From: Flavobacterium sp.
Lineage (GTDB): Bacteria; Bacteroidota; Bacteroidia; Flavobacteriales; Flavobacteriaceae
Direction: 5' to 3'
DNA length: 64,000 nt
NCBI RefSeq assembly: GCF_035195345.1
Contig: NZ_CP136574.1
Location: 620,001 to 684,000 of the forward strand
The position numbers and the translations under genes were made by a program. Position 1 is the first letter of the stretch. Each line of letters begins with the position of its first letter. Under the pieces are notes generated by a model. The model worked only from the letters and a program-made list of their open reading frames with translations. It ran no database searches and was not told the DNA's origin. Shown here piece by piece: positions 25,984 to 33,938 of the stretch.

Positions 25984-26895
25984 TTATTGGTTTACAATAA
26001 TAGGACTTTTTATATAATAATTCTTCCATAATTTTTCTGTTTTTAAATTATTTTGATGTACTTGATTTGGAGTAAGATTTCCTATGCTCATATGAGGTCT
26101 TTCATTATTATACAATTCAACAACTGTTTTCAATAATTCTTTAGCTTGTTTAAGATTATCTATTTGATAATCATTTAAATATTCTTCTTTTATTATGCCA
26201 TTAACTCTTTCTGCAATTGCATTTTCTAATGGATCTCCGTTTTCTGTCATACTAATTCTTATGTTATTATTTTCTAGAAGTTTTACATATTTATCGCTAC
26301 AATATTGAATTCCTCTATCTGAATGGTGCGTGAGTTGAAAATGGCAATCTGGTACCTTTCTTAGACCAGAGATTGCCATTTTCAACGCTTCCATTGTTTC
26401 AACAGCTTCCATTGTCTGTGCCACATGTGAACCAATGATTTTTCTTGAATAAGCATCTGTTATGAAGCTGATATAAACAAATCCTGTTGCTATTTTCCAA
26501 TAAGTTATATCGCTAACCCATAATTGATTTAGTTTAGTAGGAATTAAATTACGTATCAAATTTGGATACTTTTTAAATCGATGATAAGAATTGGTAGTAA
26601 TTGTTTGTTTTTTTCTACGCTTTACTAAAAGATAATTTGCAGATAAAACATCGAATAATCTATCTCTACCCATTTTTATTTGGTGTTCTAATAGAAAGGG
26701 TTGAAGTAATTCGTATAACTTTCTCCCTCCTATATGACGATGATTATTTCTTATTTTTAGCACTTCAGATATAACTAATTCATCTTCAAAAACATATTGT
26801 TCTTGATGCCAAAAGTGTTGATAATATGCTTGTCGTGTTACACCAAGTAATCGGCAAAACTTGCCTAAACCAATCTTGGGATAATGGTTTTTCAT
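25984..26895 (-). CDS. IS3-family transposase OrfB (DDE integrase core)
   Basis: 303-aa catalytic part of the IS transposase. An N-terminal HTH_21-like region (HRHIGGRKLYELL) precedes the rve core with Asp129 (LWVSDITYWK), Asp193 (HHSDRGIQYCS) and Glu229 (NAIAERVNG), giving the D-D(35)-E spacing. It ends with the Rve_3 segment YNNERPHMSIGNLTPNQV. It is made mostly as an OrfAB fusion by -1 frameshifting: the -1 frame upstream of its ATG reads VQYQVIQE without a stop back to the slippery site. Confidence 0.95.
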   Translation of the reverse strand: MKNHYPKIGLGKFCRLLGVTRQAYYQHFWHQEQYVFEDELVISEVLKIRNNHRHIGGRKLYELLQPFLLEHQIKMGRDRLFDVLSANYLLVKRRKKQTITTNSYHRFKKYPNLIRNLIPTKLNQLWVSDITYWKIATGFVYISFITDAYSRKIIGSHVAQTMEAVETMEALKMAISGLRKVPDCHFQLTHHSDRGIQYCSDKYVKLLENNNIRISMTENGDPLENAIAERVNGIIKEEYLNDYQIDNLKQAKELLKTVVELYNNERPHMSIGNLTPNQVHQNNLKTEKLWKNYYIKSPIIVNQ

Positions 26896-26903
26896 CTCCT
26901 GAA

Positions 26904-27284
26904 TTACTTGGTATTGGACTTTTTTACGATATTAATTTTAAACTCTTTTTCAGCAATTTCTATTATTTTACGATAAGTCTCAGCTAAAAGTTTTGCCTCT
27001 TGAAGTTCTTTTTCTATCTCTGTAATCGACTTTTGAGAGTCTATTTCTTTAATAACATTTTTAACTGATTTCATGTCTGGTAAAGATACAATTCTTGATT
27101 TTATATTATCATATCCTCTTTCTCTTAACCAATAAGTTAGTCGAGAATTACCCAAATCATATTTTAATTCAACCTTTCTTTTGGTTAATAAACCACTTAA
27201 ATATTCATTACATACAAATCTTTTAAATTCCTCGGAATATTTAGATTGCCATTTTGTCGAAAATTCTTTTGAATATCTTTCCAT
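26904..27284 (-). CDS. IS3-family transposase OrfA (helix-turn-helix)
   Basis: 126-aa DNA-binding part of the transposase. FKRFVCNEYLSGLLTKRKVELKYDLGNSRLTYWLRERGY is the helix-turn-helix (residues about 19-57). A leucine-zipper-like helix (ITEIEKELQEAKLLAETYRKIIEIAEKEF, about 87-115) follows and probably mediates dimerisation. Near its end the zero frame reads gtA-AAA-AAG at 26927-26919, a slippery heptamer. The OrfA stop is at 26906-26904, 8 nt before the OrfB ATG. Confidence 0.93.
   Translation of the reverse strand: MERYSKEFSTKWQSKYSEEFKRFVCNEYLSGLLTKRKVELKYDLGNSRLTYWLRERGYDNIKSRIVSLPDMKSVKNVIKEIDSQKSITEIEKELQEAKLLAETYRKIIEIAEKEFKINIVKKSNTK
26919..26925 (-). promoter_or_regulatory. Programmed -1 frameshift site A-AAA-AAG
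   Basis: On the minus strand the heptamer AAAAAAG is read A-AAA-AAG in the OrfA frame. A slip of -1 joins OrfA residues NIVKK directly to VQYQVIQEMKNHYP of the OrfB frame. This is the usual signal in IS3-family elements. Confidence 0.85.
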
Positions 27285-27345
27285 ATTTTTACACTTTTGT
27301 GTAAACCTATTTCAGGACAAGACATTTTTTATTAAGGCATTACAG

Positions 27346-27382
27346 ACAACCCGATAGCGCGGATTTGCAATCCGTGCCAACA
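27346..27382. repeat. REP-like hairpin at the right border of the island
   Basis: GCGCGGATT-TGC-AATCCGTGC (27357-27377) forms a 9-bp stem with one G-T pair and a 3-nt loop, preceded by ACAACCCGATA and followed by CAAC. It ends the truncated DUF4238 frame and stands just before the lpdA terminator. Its form fits dispersed REP elements of flavobacteria, but the sequence differs from the RAYT-linked palindrome at 47 kb. Confidence 0.55.
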
Positions 27383-27384
27383 AA

Positions 27385-27418
27385 AAAAATCCCAAACTCA
27401 ATTGAGTTTGGGATTTTT
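27385..27418 (-). terminator. Terminator of lpdA (bidirectional)
   Basis: A perfect 34-bp palindrome with arms AAAAATCCCAAACTCAA (27385-27401) and its complement (27402-27418). It lies 20 nt after the lpdA stop on the minus strand, and T-runs lie on both sides. Confidence 0.92.
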
Positions 27419-27437
27419 GATATAATAACTTTTCTAT

Positions 27438-28841
27438 TTACACGTGTAATGCTCTGTTATCTGTTGCTGCTAATGCTGCTTCTTTGATAGCTTCTGCAAA
27501 CGTTGGGTGTGCGTGAGACATTCTTGAAATATCTTCTGCACTTGCTCTAAATTCCATTGCTGTAACAGCTTCTGCAATTAAATCAGCACATCTTGCTCCA
27601 ATCATGTGAACTCCTAAAACTTCATCTGTTTTTGCATCGGCTAAGATTTTTACAAATCCGTCAGTGTCGCCACCTGCTCTTGCTCTTCCTAATGCTTTGA
27701 ATGGGAAACTTCCTGCTTTATAAGCTACACCTTCCGCTTTCAATTGCTCTTCTGTTTTACCAACAGCGGCAACTTCTGGCCAAGTGTACACTACACCAGG
27801 AATTAAATTATAATCGATATGTGGTTTTTGACCTGCTAAAATTTCAGCTACCATTACTCCTTCTTCTTCCGCTTTGTGTGCTAACATAGCGCCACGAACT
27901 ACATCACCAATTGCATAAACATTTGAAGCCGAAGTTTGTAAATGATCGTTTACTTCGATTTGACCTCTTTCGGTAACTTTTACTCCTGCTTTATCCGCAT
28001 TTAATCCATCTGTATAAGGACGACGACCTACAGAAACTAATGAATAATCACCTTCTAATGTGATGATTTCTCCTTTAGCATTTTCTGCTTTTACCGTTAC
28101 AACATCTCCAGCTCTTTCTACTGATTGAACTTTGTGAGACGTGTAGAATTTCATGCCTTGTTTTTTCAACACTTTAGTCAATTCTTTTGACAAAGCTGCG
28201 TCCATTCCTGGAATAATTCTGTCCATAAATTCTACTACAGAAACTTGCGCTCCTAAACGTAAATATACTTGACCTAATTCGATTCCGATAACACCACCAC
28301 CAATAATTACTAAGTGTTTTGGAACTTCTTTCAGTTTCAAAGCTTCAGTAGAAGTGATGATTCTTTCTTTATCTAATTTGATAAATGGTAAGCTAGATGG
28401 TTTAGAACCTGTAGCAATAATAATATTTTTTGATTCGATGATTTCCGAAGAACCATCTTCTTTAGTCACTTTTACAGAAGTAGCGCTTTCAAACGAACCT
28501 ACTCCATTAAAAACGGTGATGTTGTTTTTATCCATTAAGAATTTTACACCACCTGAAGTTTGATCTACCACCGCTTGTTTACGAGCAATCATTTTTTCCA
28601 AATTCACTTTTACATCACCCGAAACTTCAATTCCGTGGTCTGCAAAATGTTGTAATTCTTCATAATGATGCGAAGAAGCTAATAATGCTTTAGAAGGAAT
28701 ACATCCTACGTTTAAACAAGTTCCTCCAAGCGTTGAATATTTTTCAATAATAGCAGTTTTAAAACCTAATTGGGCACAACGGATCGCCGAAACATATCCT
28801 CCAGGTCCAGAACCTATAATGGTTACATCAAATTGACTCAT
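27438..28841 (-). CDS. lpdA: Dihydrolipoyl dehydrogenase (E3)
   Basis: 467-aa FAD enzyme that reoxidises lipoamide in the pyruvate, 2-oxoglutarate and branched-chain dehydrogenase complexes and the glycine cleavage system. The FAD motif VTIIGSGPGGYVSAI is followed by the redox disulfide Cys42-Cys47 (GGTCLNVGCIPSKALL). The NAD motif is VIIGGGVIGIELGQ, and the active-site His and Glu lie in HAHPTFAEAIKEAALAA. Length is normal. It is monocistronic here, with a minus-strand -7 box CAAAAGTA at 28882-28889. Confidence 0.97.
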   Translation of the reverse strand: MSQFDVTIIGSGPGGYVSAIRCAQLGFKTAIIEKYSTLGGTCLNVGCIPSKALLASSHHYEELQHFADHGIEVSGDVKVNLEKMIARKQAVVDQTSGGVKFLMDKNNITVFNGVGSFESATSVKVTKEDGSSEIIESKNIIIATGSKPSSLPFIKLDKERIITSTEALKLKEVPKHLVIIGGGVIGIELGQVYLRLGAQVSVVEFMDRIIPGMDAALSKELTKVLKKQGMKFYTSHKVQSVERAGDVVTVKAENAKGEIITLEGDYSLVSVGRRPYTDGLNADKAGVKVTERGQIEVNDHLQTSASNVYAIGDVVRGAMLAHKAEEEGVMVAEILAGQKPHIDYNLIPGVVYTWPEVAAVGKTEEQLKAEGVAYKAGSFPFKALGRARAGGDTDGFVKILADAKTDEVLGVHMIGARCADLIAEAVTAMEFRASAEDISRMSHAHPTFAEAIKEAALAATDNRALHV

Positions 28842-28944
28842 GATTTTATATAAAGTTTGTTGTTTGACTTAAATTCGGATACAAAAGTAACGCTTTTTGA
28901 ATTAATTATTTGTTACTTTTTTGGTAAATTATTATAGCTGATTC

Positions 28945-29397
28945 TTATAAAGTAAAAGCAGTAGTGTTTTTAACTTCACCAATCATAAACGAACTATGTG
29001 TACTACCAATGTGGTTTAATCCTGTTAGCTTGGTAACCATAAACTCTCTATATTCGTCCATATCTTTTACATGTACTTTTAAGATGTAATCATAATCACC
29101 ACTTACGTGAAAACACTCTAAAACTTCATCTAATTTTACAACTTCGCTTTCAAAAGTTGTTAAAAAATCTTTAGTATGCTGAATTAATTTAATGTGACAA
29201 AATACCACAAATGCTTTTTCTACTTTGTTACGATCAAGAATTGCTACATATTTACTAATTACGCCTTCTCGTTCTAATTTTTTTATTCTTTCATAAACCG
29301 CTGTTACTGAAAGATTCAAAACCATCGAAAGTTCTTTTGTTGTTTTTTTTGTGTCTTCTTGAAGTAATCCCAGAAGTTTTTTGTCAATTGAATCCAT
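28945..29397 (-). CDS. Lrp/AsnC-family transcriptional regulator
   Basis: 150-aa leucine-responsive-type regulator. The N-terminal helix-turn-helix (LLGLLQEDTKKTTKELSMVLNLSVTAVYERIKKLEREGVI) is followed by the RAM ligand-binding domain (VLECFHVSGDYDYILKVHVKDMDEYREFM). Such proteins sense amino acids and often control the gene next door. A minus-strand -7 box CAAATGTA lies at 29429-29436. It is divergent from the PLP-dependent sulfur amino-acid enzyme, which makes methionine or a related amino acid a plausible ligand. Confidence 0.93.
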   Translation of the reverse strand: MDSIDKKLLGLLQEDTKKTTKELSMVLNLSVTAVYERIKKLEREGVISKYVAILDRNKVEKAFVVFCHIKLIQHTKDFLTTFESEVVKLDEVLECFHVSGDYDYILKVHVKDMDEYREFMVTKLTGLNHIGSTHSSFMIGEVKNTTAFTL

Positions 29398-29515
29398 TAA
29401 TTGTGTTGTTGTTTGTTGTTGTTATCGGCAAATGTAATCAAAACGATTAAAAAACGGAAATAAAAACTACAACATGAAACAAAATTAAAATTAAAATCTA
29501 ATTTAAATAATTACT

Positions 29516-29547
29516 ATTGATTATTAAACTATACTATTATATTTTTG
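29516..29547 (+). promoter_or_regulatory. Promoter of the PLP-lyase gene
   Basis: ATTG at 29516-29519, a 20-bp spacer, then TATTTTTG at 29540-29547, a good match to the Bacteroidota consensus. The gene starts at 29578. Confidence 0.6.
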
Positions 29548-29577
29548 ATTTAAAATAAACAACTAAACATTAAAAAT

Positions 29578-30780
29578 ATGGAAAATTTCAACCCAGCAGA
29601 CAACATTCAAGACTTACAATACTTTGGTGAATTTGGAGGTGTAAATCCATCGATTTCCGACAGTTCAACATATACTTTTTTGTCGGCAAAAACCATGTTC
29701 GACACCTTTGAAGGCAATGCAGAAGGATGTTATTTATATTCACGTCATTCATCTCCAAGTAATTTATACTTAGACAAAGCATTAGCTGCTATGGAAGGAA
29801 CTCAATCGGCAAATGTTGCTGCTTCAGGGATGGGTGCTATTACTCCTACTCTTTTACAATTGTGTGGAAACGGCGATCATATTGTTTCAAGTAGAACTAT
29901 TTACGGAGGAACATATGCATTTTTGAAAAATTTTGTTCCACGAATGGGCATCAAAACTACCTTTGTTGACATTACCAAATTAGACATCGTTGAAGCTGCA
30001 ATAACACCAAATACCAAAGTTTTATATTGCGAAACCGTAAGTAATCCTTTATTAGAAGTAGCTGATATTGCTTCCTTGGCTAAAATTGCTAAAAAACACA
30101 ACATTAAATTGGTAGTTGATAATACTTTTTCACCTTTATCAGTTGCTCCTGCAAAATTAGGTGCTGATATTGTGATTCATTCGTTAACAAAATACATCAA
30201 CGGAAGTAGTGATACTGTTGGTGGTGTAGTTTGTGCTTCTCAAGAATTCATCAATAGCTTGAAAAATGTAAACGACGGAGCAAGTATGCTTTTAGGTCCT
30301 ACAATGGATAGTTTGCGTTCGGCTTCTGTGATGAAAAACTTAAGAACCTTACACATTAGAATGAAACAACATAGCCACAATACAATGTATTTGGCAAATA
30401 AATTTGAAGCAGACGGAATTAAAACGGTTTACCCAGGTCTAGCAAGTCACCCAAGTCATGAAATATACAAAACCATGATTAATCCTGAATACGGTTTTGG
30501 AGGAATGATGACCATTGATGTAGGTACTTTAGATAAGGCAAATGCTTTGATGGAATTAATGCAACAAAGAAACTTAGGATATCTAGCTGTAAGTTTAGGA
30601 TTTTACAAAACATTATTCAGTGCGCCTGGAACTTCAACTTCATCTGAAATTCCATTAGATGAGCAAAAAGAAATGGGCTTAACGGATGGTTTAATTCGTT
30701 TTTCAATTGGTTTAGATAACGATATCGAAAGAACGTATCAAATGATGAGACAATGTATGGTAGAATTAGGTGTTTTATAA
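29578..30780 (+). CDS. PLP-dependent Cys/Met metabolism lyase, methionine gamma-lyase-like
   Basis: 400-aa enzyme of the Cys/Met metabolism PLP family. Lys205 (IVIHSLTKYINGSSDTVGG) binds PLP, and Asp181 sits in LVVDNTFSP. The closest resemblance is to methionine gamma-lyase, which cleaves methionine to methanethiol, 2-oxobutyrate and ammonia. The position that is a diagnostic Cys in characterised methionine gamma-lyases is Gly here (IYGGTYAF), so cystathionine lyase activity remains possible. It is divergent from the Lrp gene and is followed by an NhaC-family carrier. Confidence 0.85.
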   Translation: MENFNPADNIQDLQYFGEFGGVNPSISDSSTYTFLSAKTMFDTFEGNAEGCYLYSRHSSPSNLYLDKALAAMEGTQSANVAASGMGAITPTLLQLCGNGDHIVSSRTIYGGTYAFLKNFVPRMGIKTTFVDITKLDIVEAAITPNTKVLYCETVSNPLLEVADIASLAKIAKKHNIKLVVDNTFSPLSVAPAKLGADIVIHSLTKYINGSSDTVGGVVCASQEFINSLKNVNDGASMLLGPTMDSLRSASVMKNLRTLHIRMKQHSHNTMYLANKFEADGIKTVYPGLASHPSHEIYKTMINPEYGFGGMMTIDVGTLDKANALMELMQQRNLGYLAVSLGFYKTLFSAPGTSTSSEIPLDEQKEMGLTDGLIRFSIGLDNDIERTYQMMRQCMVELGVL

Positions 30781-30800
30781 TTCTTAAAATCAATATTTTA

Positions 30801-30834
30801 AAAATCCAGTTGAGTATTCAACTGGATTTTTATT
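30801..30834 (+). terminator. Terminator after the PLP-lyase gene
   Basis: AAAATCCAGTTGA, loop GTAT, TCAACTGGATTTT (30801-30830): a 13-bp perfect stem with a trailing T-run. Confidence 0.92.
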
Positions 30835-30893
30835 TTAACTAAACTTTGCGATATACTTTCCTTTTTCTATATTGCAACCTCAAACAAAGACCA

Positions 30894-32363
30894 ATGAATA
30901 CTAAAATAATAAAAAATAGAGAGCTAAAACTATGGGAAGCTTTAATTCCTGTATTTGCTTTAATCGGAATGCTTGCTTATAATGTGCTTTATGCCTATAA
31001 TGGACCAGATGATAATGCACTAGGTGGAAGTAATCAATTTATTCTCTTATTAGGTGGCGCTGTCGCTGCAATTGTAGGCTATTTTACCAAAGTTCCCTTT
31101 CATAAAATGCTAGACGAAGTTGCTAATAATATTAAATCAACAGCAAGTGCCATTCTTATTTTGTTAATGGTTGGTGCCCTTGCTGGAACTTGGATGGTGA
31201 GTGGAATTATTCCTTCAATGATATATTATGGTTTACAAATTTTAAGTCCGGCTATCTTTTTACCGGCTACCTTAATCATTTGTTCGGTAATTTCTATTGC
31301 TACTGGAAGTTCTTGGACAACTTCTGCAACTGTAGGTATTGCATTAATAGGTATTGGTGGTGCATTGGGTTTTGATTTAGGAATGGTGGCTGGAGCTGTA
31401 ATATCTGGCGCTTATTTCGGAGATAAATTATCCCCCATGTCTGACACCACTAACCTTGCCCCTGCAATGGCGGGAACCGATTTGTTTACGCATATTAAAT
31501 ACATGACATTAACTACAATCCCAACTTACATAATCACTTTAATTTTATTTATCGTCTTAGGACTTTCTGTAGAAGTAAGTGGTGAGGCAAATACAAACGA
31601 TTTATTAAACTCAATAACAGCAAGTTTTAATGTTACTCCATTATTGTTTTTAGTTCCAGTTATAGTAATCGGATTAATCGTTAAAAAAACGGAACCATTG
31701 GTTGCGCTTTTAGTTGGGACTTTATTAGCGGGAATTTTTGCTATTATTTTTCAACCGGAAATTGTTACTCAAATTACTGGAGCCGATAGTTTAACTTTCA
31801 AATCAGCTTATAAGGGGGTAATGCAAGCTATAACTACTGAAGTAATTGTTCCTACAGAAAGTAAAACATTAGCAGATTTATTTACTTCTGGCGGTATGGC
31901 AAAAATGTTACCCACCATTTGGTTAATTTTATGTGCGATGGTTTTTGGCGGAATTATGGATGCAATTGGAGCTTTAGCAAGAATTAGCGAATCATTATTG
32001 AAGTTAGCGCATACAACTTTTGGTTTGTTTGCTTCAACTGTTGGAAGTTGTTTAGCATTAAACATAACAGCGTCTGATCAATATTTAGCAATTGTAGTAC
32101 CTGGAAAAATGTTTGCAAAAGCATATAAAGACAAAGGACTAGCACCAGAAAACTTAAGTAGAACATTAGAAGATACTGGTACAGTTACATCCGTATTAGT
32201 ACCTTGGAACACTTGTGGTGCCTACCAAGCCGGGACGCTAGGTGTTTCAACACTGGATTATTTACCTTATGCATTTTTTAATATTTTAAGTCCATTCATG
32301 ACATTAATTTTTGCGGCTTTCAATATTAAAATCAAACAATTGGTTTCAGAAATAAAGAAATAA
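30894..32363 (+). CDS. NhaC-family Na+-coupled antiporter or amino-acid carrier
   Basis: 489-aa membrane protein with about eleven hydrophobic segments and NhaC-family motifs (ATGSSWTTSATVGIALIGIG, FGDKLSPMSDTTNLAPAM, VLVPWNTCGAYQAGTLGV). The family includes Na+/H+ antiporters, a malate/lactate antiporter, and amino-acid carriers such as the MetT-type methionine transporters. I choose ATG 30894 (MNTKIIKNRELKLWEA). An upstream TTG at 30846 would add an odd hydrophobic leader. It follows a methionine-type lyase, which makes an amino-acid substrate attractive but unproven. Confidence 0.9.
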   Translation: MNTKIIKNRELKLWEALIPVFALIGMLAYNVLYAYNGPDDNALGGSNQFILLLGGAVAAIVGYFTKVPFHKMLDEVANNIKSTASAILILLMVGALAGTWMVSGIIPSMIYYGLQILSPAIFLPATLIICSVISIATGSSWTTSATVGIALIGIGGALGFDLGMVAGAVISGAYFGDKLSPMSDTTNLAPAMAGTDLFTHIKYMTLTTIPTYIITLILFIVLGLSVEVSGEANTNDLLNSITASFNVTPLLFLVPVIVIGLIVKKTEPLVALLVGTLLAGIFAIIFQPEIVTQITGADSLTFKSAYKGVMQAITTEVIVPTESKTLADLFTSGGMAKMLPTIWLILCAMVFGGIMDAIGALARISESLLKLAHTTFGLFASTVGSCLALNITASDQYLAIVVPGKMFAKAYKDKGLAPENLSRTLEDTGTVTSVLVPWNTCGAYQAGTLGVSTLDYLPYAFFNILSPFMTLIFAAFNIKIKQLVSEIKK

Positions 32364-32400
32364 AAATACCATAAACAAAATCTATATTAAAATAAAAATT

Positions 32401-32437
32401 AACCATGACTTAACTATAGTTGTGGTTTTTTTATTCG
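32401..32437 (+). terminator. Terminator after the NhaC-family gene
   Basis: AACCATGACT pairs with AGTTGTGGTT over 10 bp with two G-T pairs (32401-32427), followed by seven or more T. Confidence 0.7.
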
Positions 32438-32445
32438 TAAATTTG
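32438..32445 (+). promoter_or_regulatory. -7 box of the peroxiredoxin gene
   Basis: TAAATTTG matches TAnnTTTG, 38 nt before the ATG at 32483 and directly after the preceding terminator. Confidence 0.5.
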
Positions 32446-32482
32446 TATCAGAAAATAAATAACAATTTAAAATTATAACATT

Positions 32483-33118
32483 ATGTCATTAGTAGGAAAA
32501 AAATTCCCAAACATTACAGTTGATGCTATCTCTTTTATGGGAGATAATTTAAGAATTAACGTATTAGAAGAAGCTGTTAACAACAAGAAAAAAGTAGTAT
32601 TGTTTTGGTATCCAAAAGATTTTACATTTGTTTGTCCAACAGAATTACATGCATTTCAAGCTGCTTTGGGTGAATTTGAAAAAAGAAACACAATGGTAAT
32701 TGGCGCTTCTTGTGATACTAACGAAGTACACTTTGCATGGTTAAATACAGCAAAAGATAATGGTGGAATTGAAGGTGTAACTTATCCACTTTTAGCAGAC
32801 ACTACTAGAAATTTATCTGCTGCTTTAGATATTTTAGATGCAGAATGGGTTTATGACGAAAATCTTAATGATGAAATATTAGAAGGTTCAAATGTAACTT
32901 TTAGAGCTACTTATTTGATTGACGAAGAAGGTAAAATTTTCCACGAAAGTGTAAATGACATGCCATTAGGAAGAAACGTAAACGAATATTTAAGATTAGT
33001 TGACGCTTATACGCACGTTCAAACTAAAGGTGAAGTTTGTCCAGCTAACTGGGAAGAAGGAAAAGACGCTATGAATGCAGATAGAAATTCAACTGCTGCT
33101 TATTTAGCTTCACATTAA
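32483..33118 (+). CDS. Typical 2-Cys peroxiredoxin (AhpC/Prx1)
   Basis: 211-aa thiol peroxidase that reduces H2O2 and organic peroxides in the cytoplasm. The peroxidatic Cys51 lies in DFTFVCPTELHAF and the resolving Cys186 in GEVCPANWEEGKDAM, the usual two-cysteine arrangement. The C-terminal tail extends beyond the resolving Cys, as in overoxidation-sensitive forms. It is followed by a thioredoxin-fold gene and a small conserved ORF, so it probably draws electrons from that partner. Its own -7 box stands at 32438. Confidence 0.96.
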   Translation: MSLVGKKFPNITVDAISFMGDNLRINVLEEAVNNKKKVVLFWYPKDFTFVCPTELHAFQAALGEFEKRNTMVIGASCDTNEVHFAWLNTAKDNGGIEGVTYPLLADTTRNLSAALDILDAEWVYDENLNDEILEGSNVTFRATYLIDEEGKIFHESVNDMPLGRNVNEYLRLVDAYTHVQTKGEVCPANWEEGKDAMNADRNSTAAYLASH

Positions 33119-33132
33119 TCAATAACAAAAAT

Positions 33133-33180
33133 CAATAGCAATATCAAGTTTCAAATAATTGAATTTAGATATTGCTATTG
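33133..33180. repeat. Inverted repeat between peroxiredoxin and thioredoxin genes
   Basis: CAATAGCAATATC (33133-33145) and GATATTGCTATTG (33168-33180) form a perfect 13-bp stem with a 22-nt loop. No T-run follows, so it looks more like an mRNA-processing or stability hairpin than a terminator. Confidence 0.65.
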
Positions 33181-33199
33181 AAATTGAATTTTAAAAATT

Positions 33200-33508
33200 A
33201 TGTTTACAGAAATAGAACAAGATAATTTAGCCGAAGTAATTGCAAACAACGAAACGGTTGTGGTACAATTTTCAGCTTCATGGTGTGGAAATTGTCGTAT
33301 CATGAAACCAAAATTCAAAATGATGGCTTCACAAAACGAAACCATTCCTTTTGTAATTGTAGATGCTGAAAAGTTTCCAGAATCTAGAAAATTAGCTAAA
33401 GTAGATAACTTACCAACTTTTGCTACATTTAAAAATGGTGCATTAGTGAATCAAACACAAACTAATAAAGCTGAAGTTTTAGCTGAATTGGTTGCAGAAG
33501 TAGTTTAA
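33200..33508 (+). CDS. Thioredoxin-family protein with CGNC active site
   Basis: 102-aa single thioredoxin domain. The active site is WCGNC (Cys29 and Cys32) instead of the standard WCGPC, and the cis-Pro loop reads DNLPTFATFKNG. Asn in place of Pro usually shifts the redox potential. It lies between the 2-Cys peroxiredoxin and an 85-aa ORF and has no signal peptide. It probably reduces the peroxiredoxin in the cytoplasm, by inference from linkage. Confidence 0.92.
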   Translation: MFTEIEQDNLAEVIANNETVVVQFSASWCGNCRIMKPKFKMMASQNETIPFVIVDAEKFPESRKLAKVDNLPTFATFKNGALVNQTQTNKAEVLAELVAEVV

Positions 33509-33514
33509 TTATAA

Positions 33515-33557
33515 GTTTCAAGTTTGTAAAAACAACCTGAAACCTTAAACTTGAAAC
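33515..33557. repeat. Inverted repeat downstream of the thioredoxin gene
   Basis: GTTTCAAGTTT (33515-33525) and AAACTTGAAAC (33547-33557) pair over 11 bp. The loop contains a further partial copy (CCTGAAACC). It fills most of the gap to the next gene. Confidence 0.6.
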
Positions 33558-33567
33558 AAAAACAAAT

Positions 33568-33825
33568 ATGAAATTACCCGTTATAAAACAGTTAACTCAA
33601 TTTATTGAAGATAACGACCAAGATTATTTAGTTGAAACTATTGAAGTTCTAGAGAATCTTTGTGAAGTTTCATCATTAAAAGATGAAGAATTAGATGTAA
33701 TTGCCGAATTAATTTCAAACATGTATGGTGCACTTGAAGTAACCCAAATGATAAAAGATGGCAAAGACAAAAAAACAGCCTTGAACGATTTCATGAAACG
33801 TGTTTTAGGTTCTATAGATAAATAA
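33568..33825 (+). CDS. Small conserved protein, DUF6952-like
   Basis: 85-aa acidic helical protein (LPVIKQLTQFIEDNDQDYLVETIEVLENLC, then ELISNMYGALEVTQMIKDGKDKKTALNDFM). No signal peptide or catalytic motif is seen. In flavobacteria similar ORFs follow peroxiredoxin and thioredoxin genes in the same order, which supports a real gene in a redox operon. A strong terminator follows directly. Function is unknown. Confidence 0.7.
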   Translation: MKLPVIKQLTQFIEDNDQDYLVETIEVLENLCEVSSLKDEELDVIAELISNMYGALEVTQMIKDGKDKKTALNDFMKRVLGSIDK

Positions 33826-33829
33826 TTAG

Positions 33830-33855
33830 AAAGCTCCTGTTGGAGCTTTTATTTT
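33830..33855 (+). terminator. Terminator of the peroxiredoxin operon
   Basis: AAAGCTCC, loop TGTT, GGAGCTTT (33830-33849) followed by TATTTTTATT. Confidence 0.85.
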
Positions 33856-33938
33856 TATTGAATTTTCGTCATAATTAAATTATTTTAGAAAATTTAACAC
33901 ATATTTTATATATTGCACTAATTATTATCCTCAGAATA

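Larger units (their letters stand above)
25911..27324 (-). mobile_element. Complete IS3-family insertion sequence
   Basis: 1,414-bp element with terminal inverted repeats that match at 22 of 25 positions. The left end (25911-25935) begins TGTCTCGTCCTAAAATAAG and the right end (27300-27324, reverse strand) begins TGTCTTGTCCTGAAATAGG. The flanks TTT (25908-25910) and TTT (27325-27327) fit a 3-bp target duplication, although the right side is a T-run. It encodes OrfA and OrfB with a frameshift signal. It has inserted into a DUF4238 gene. Both ends and both frames look intact, so it may be active. Confidence 0.93.
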
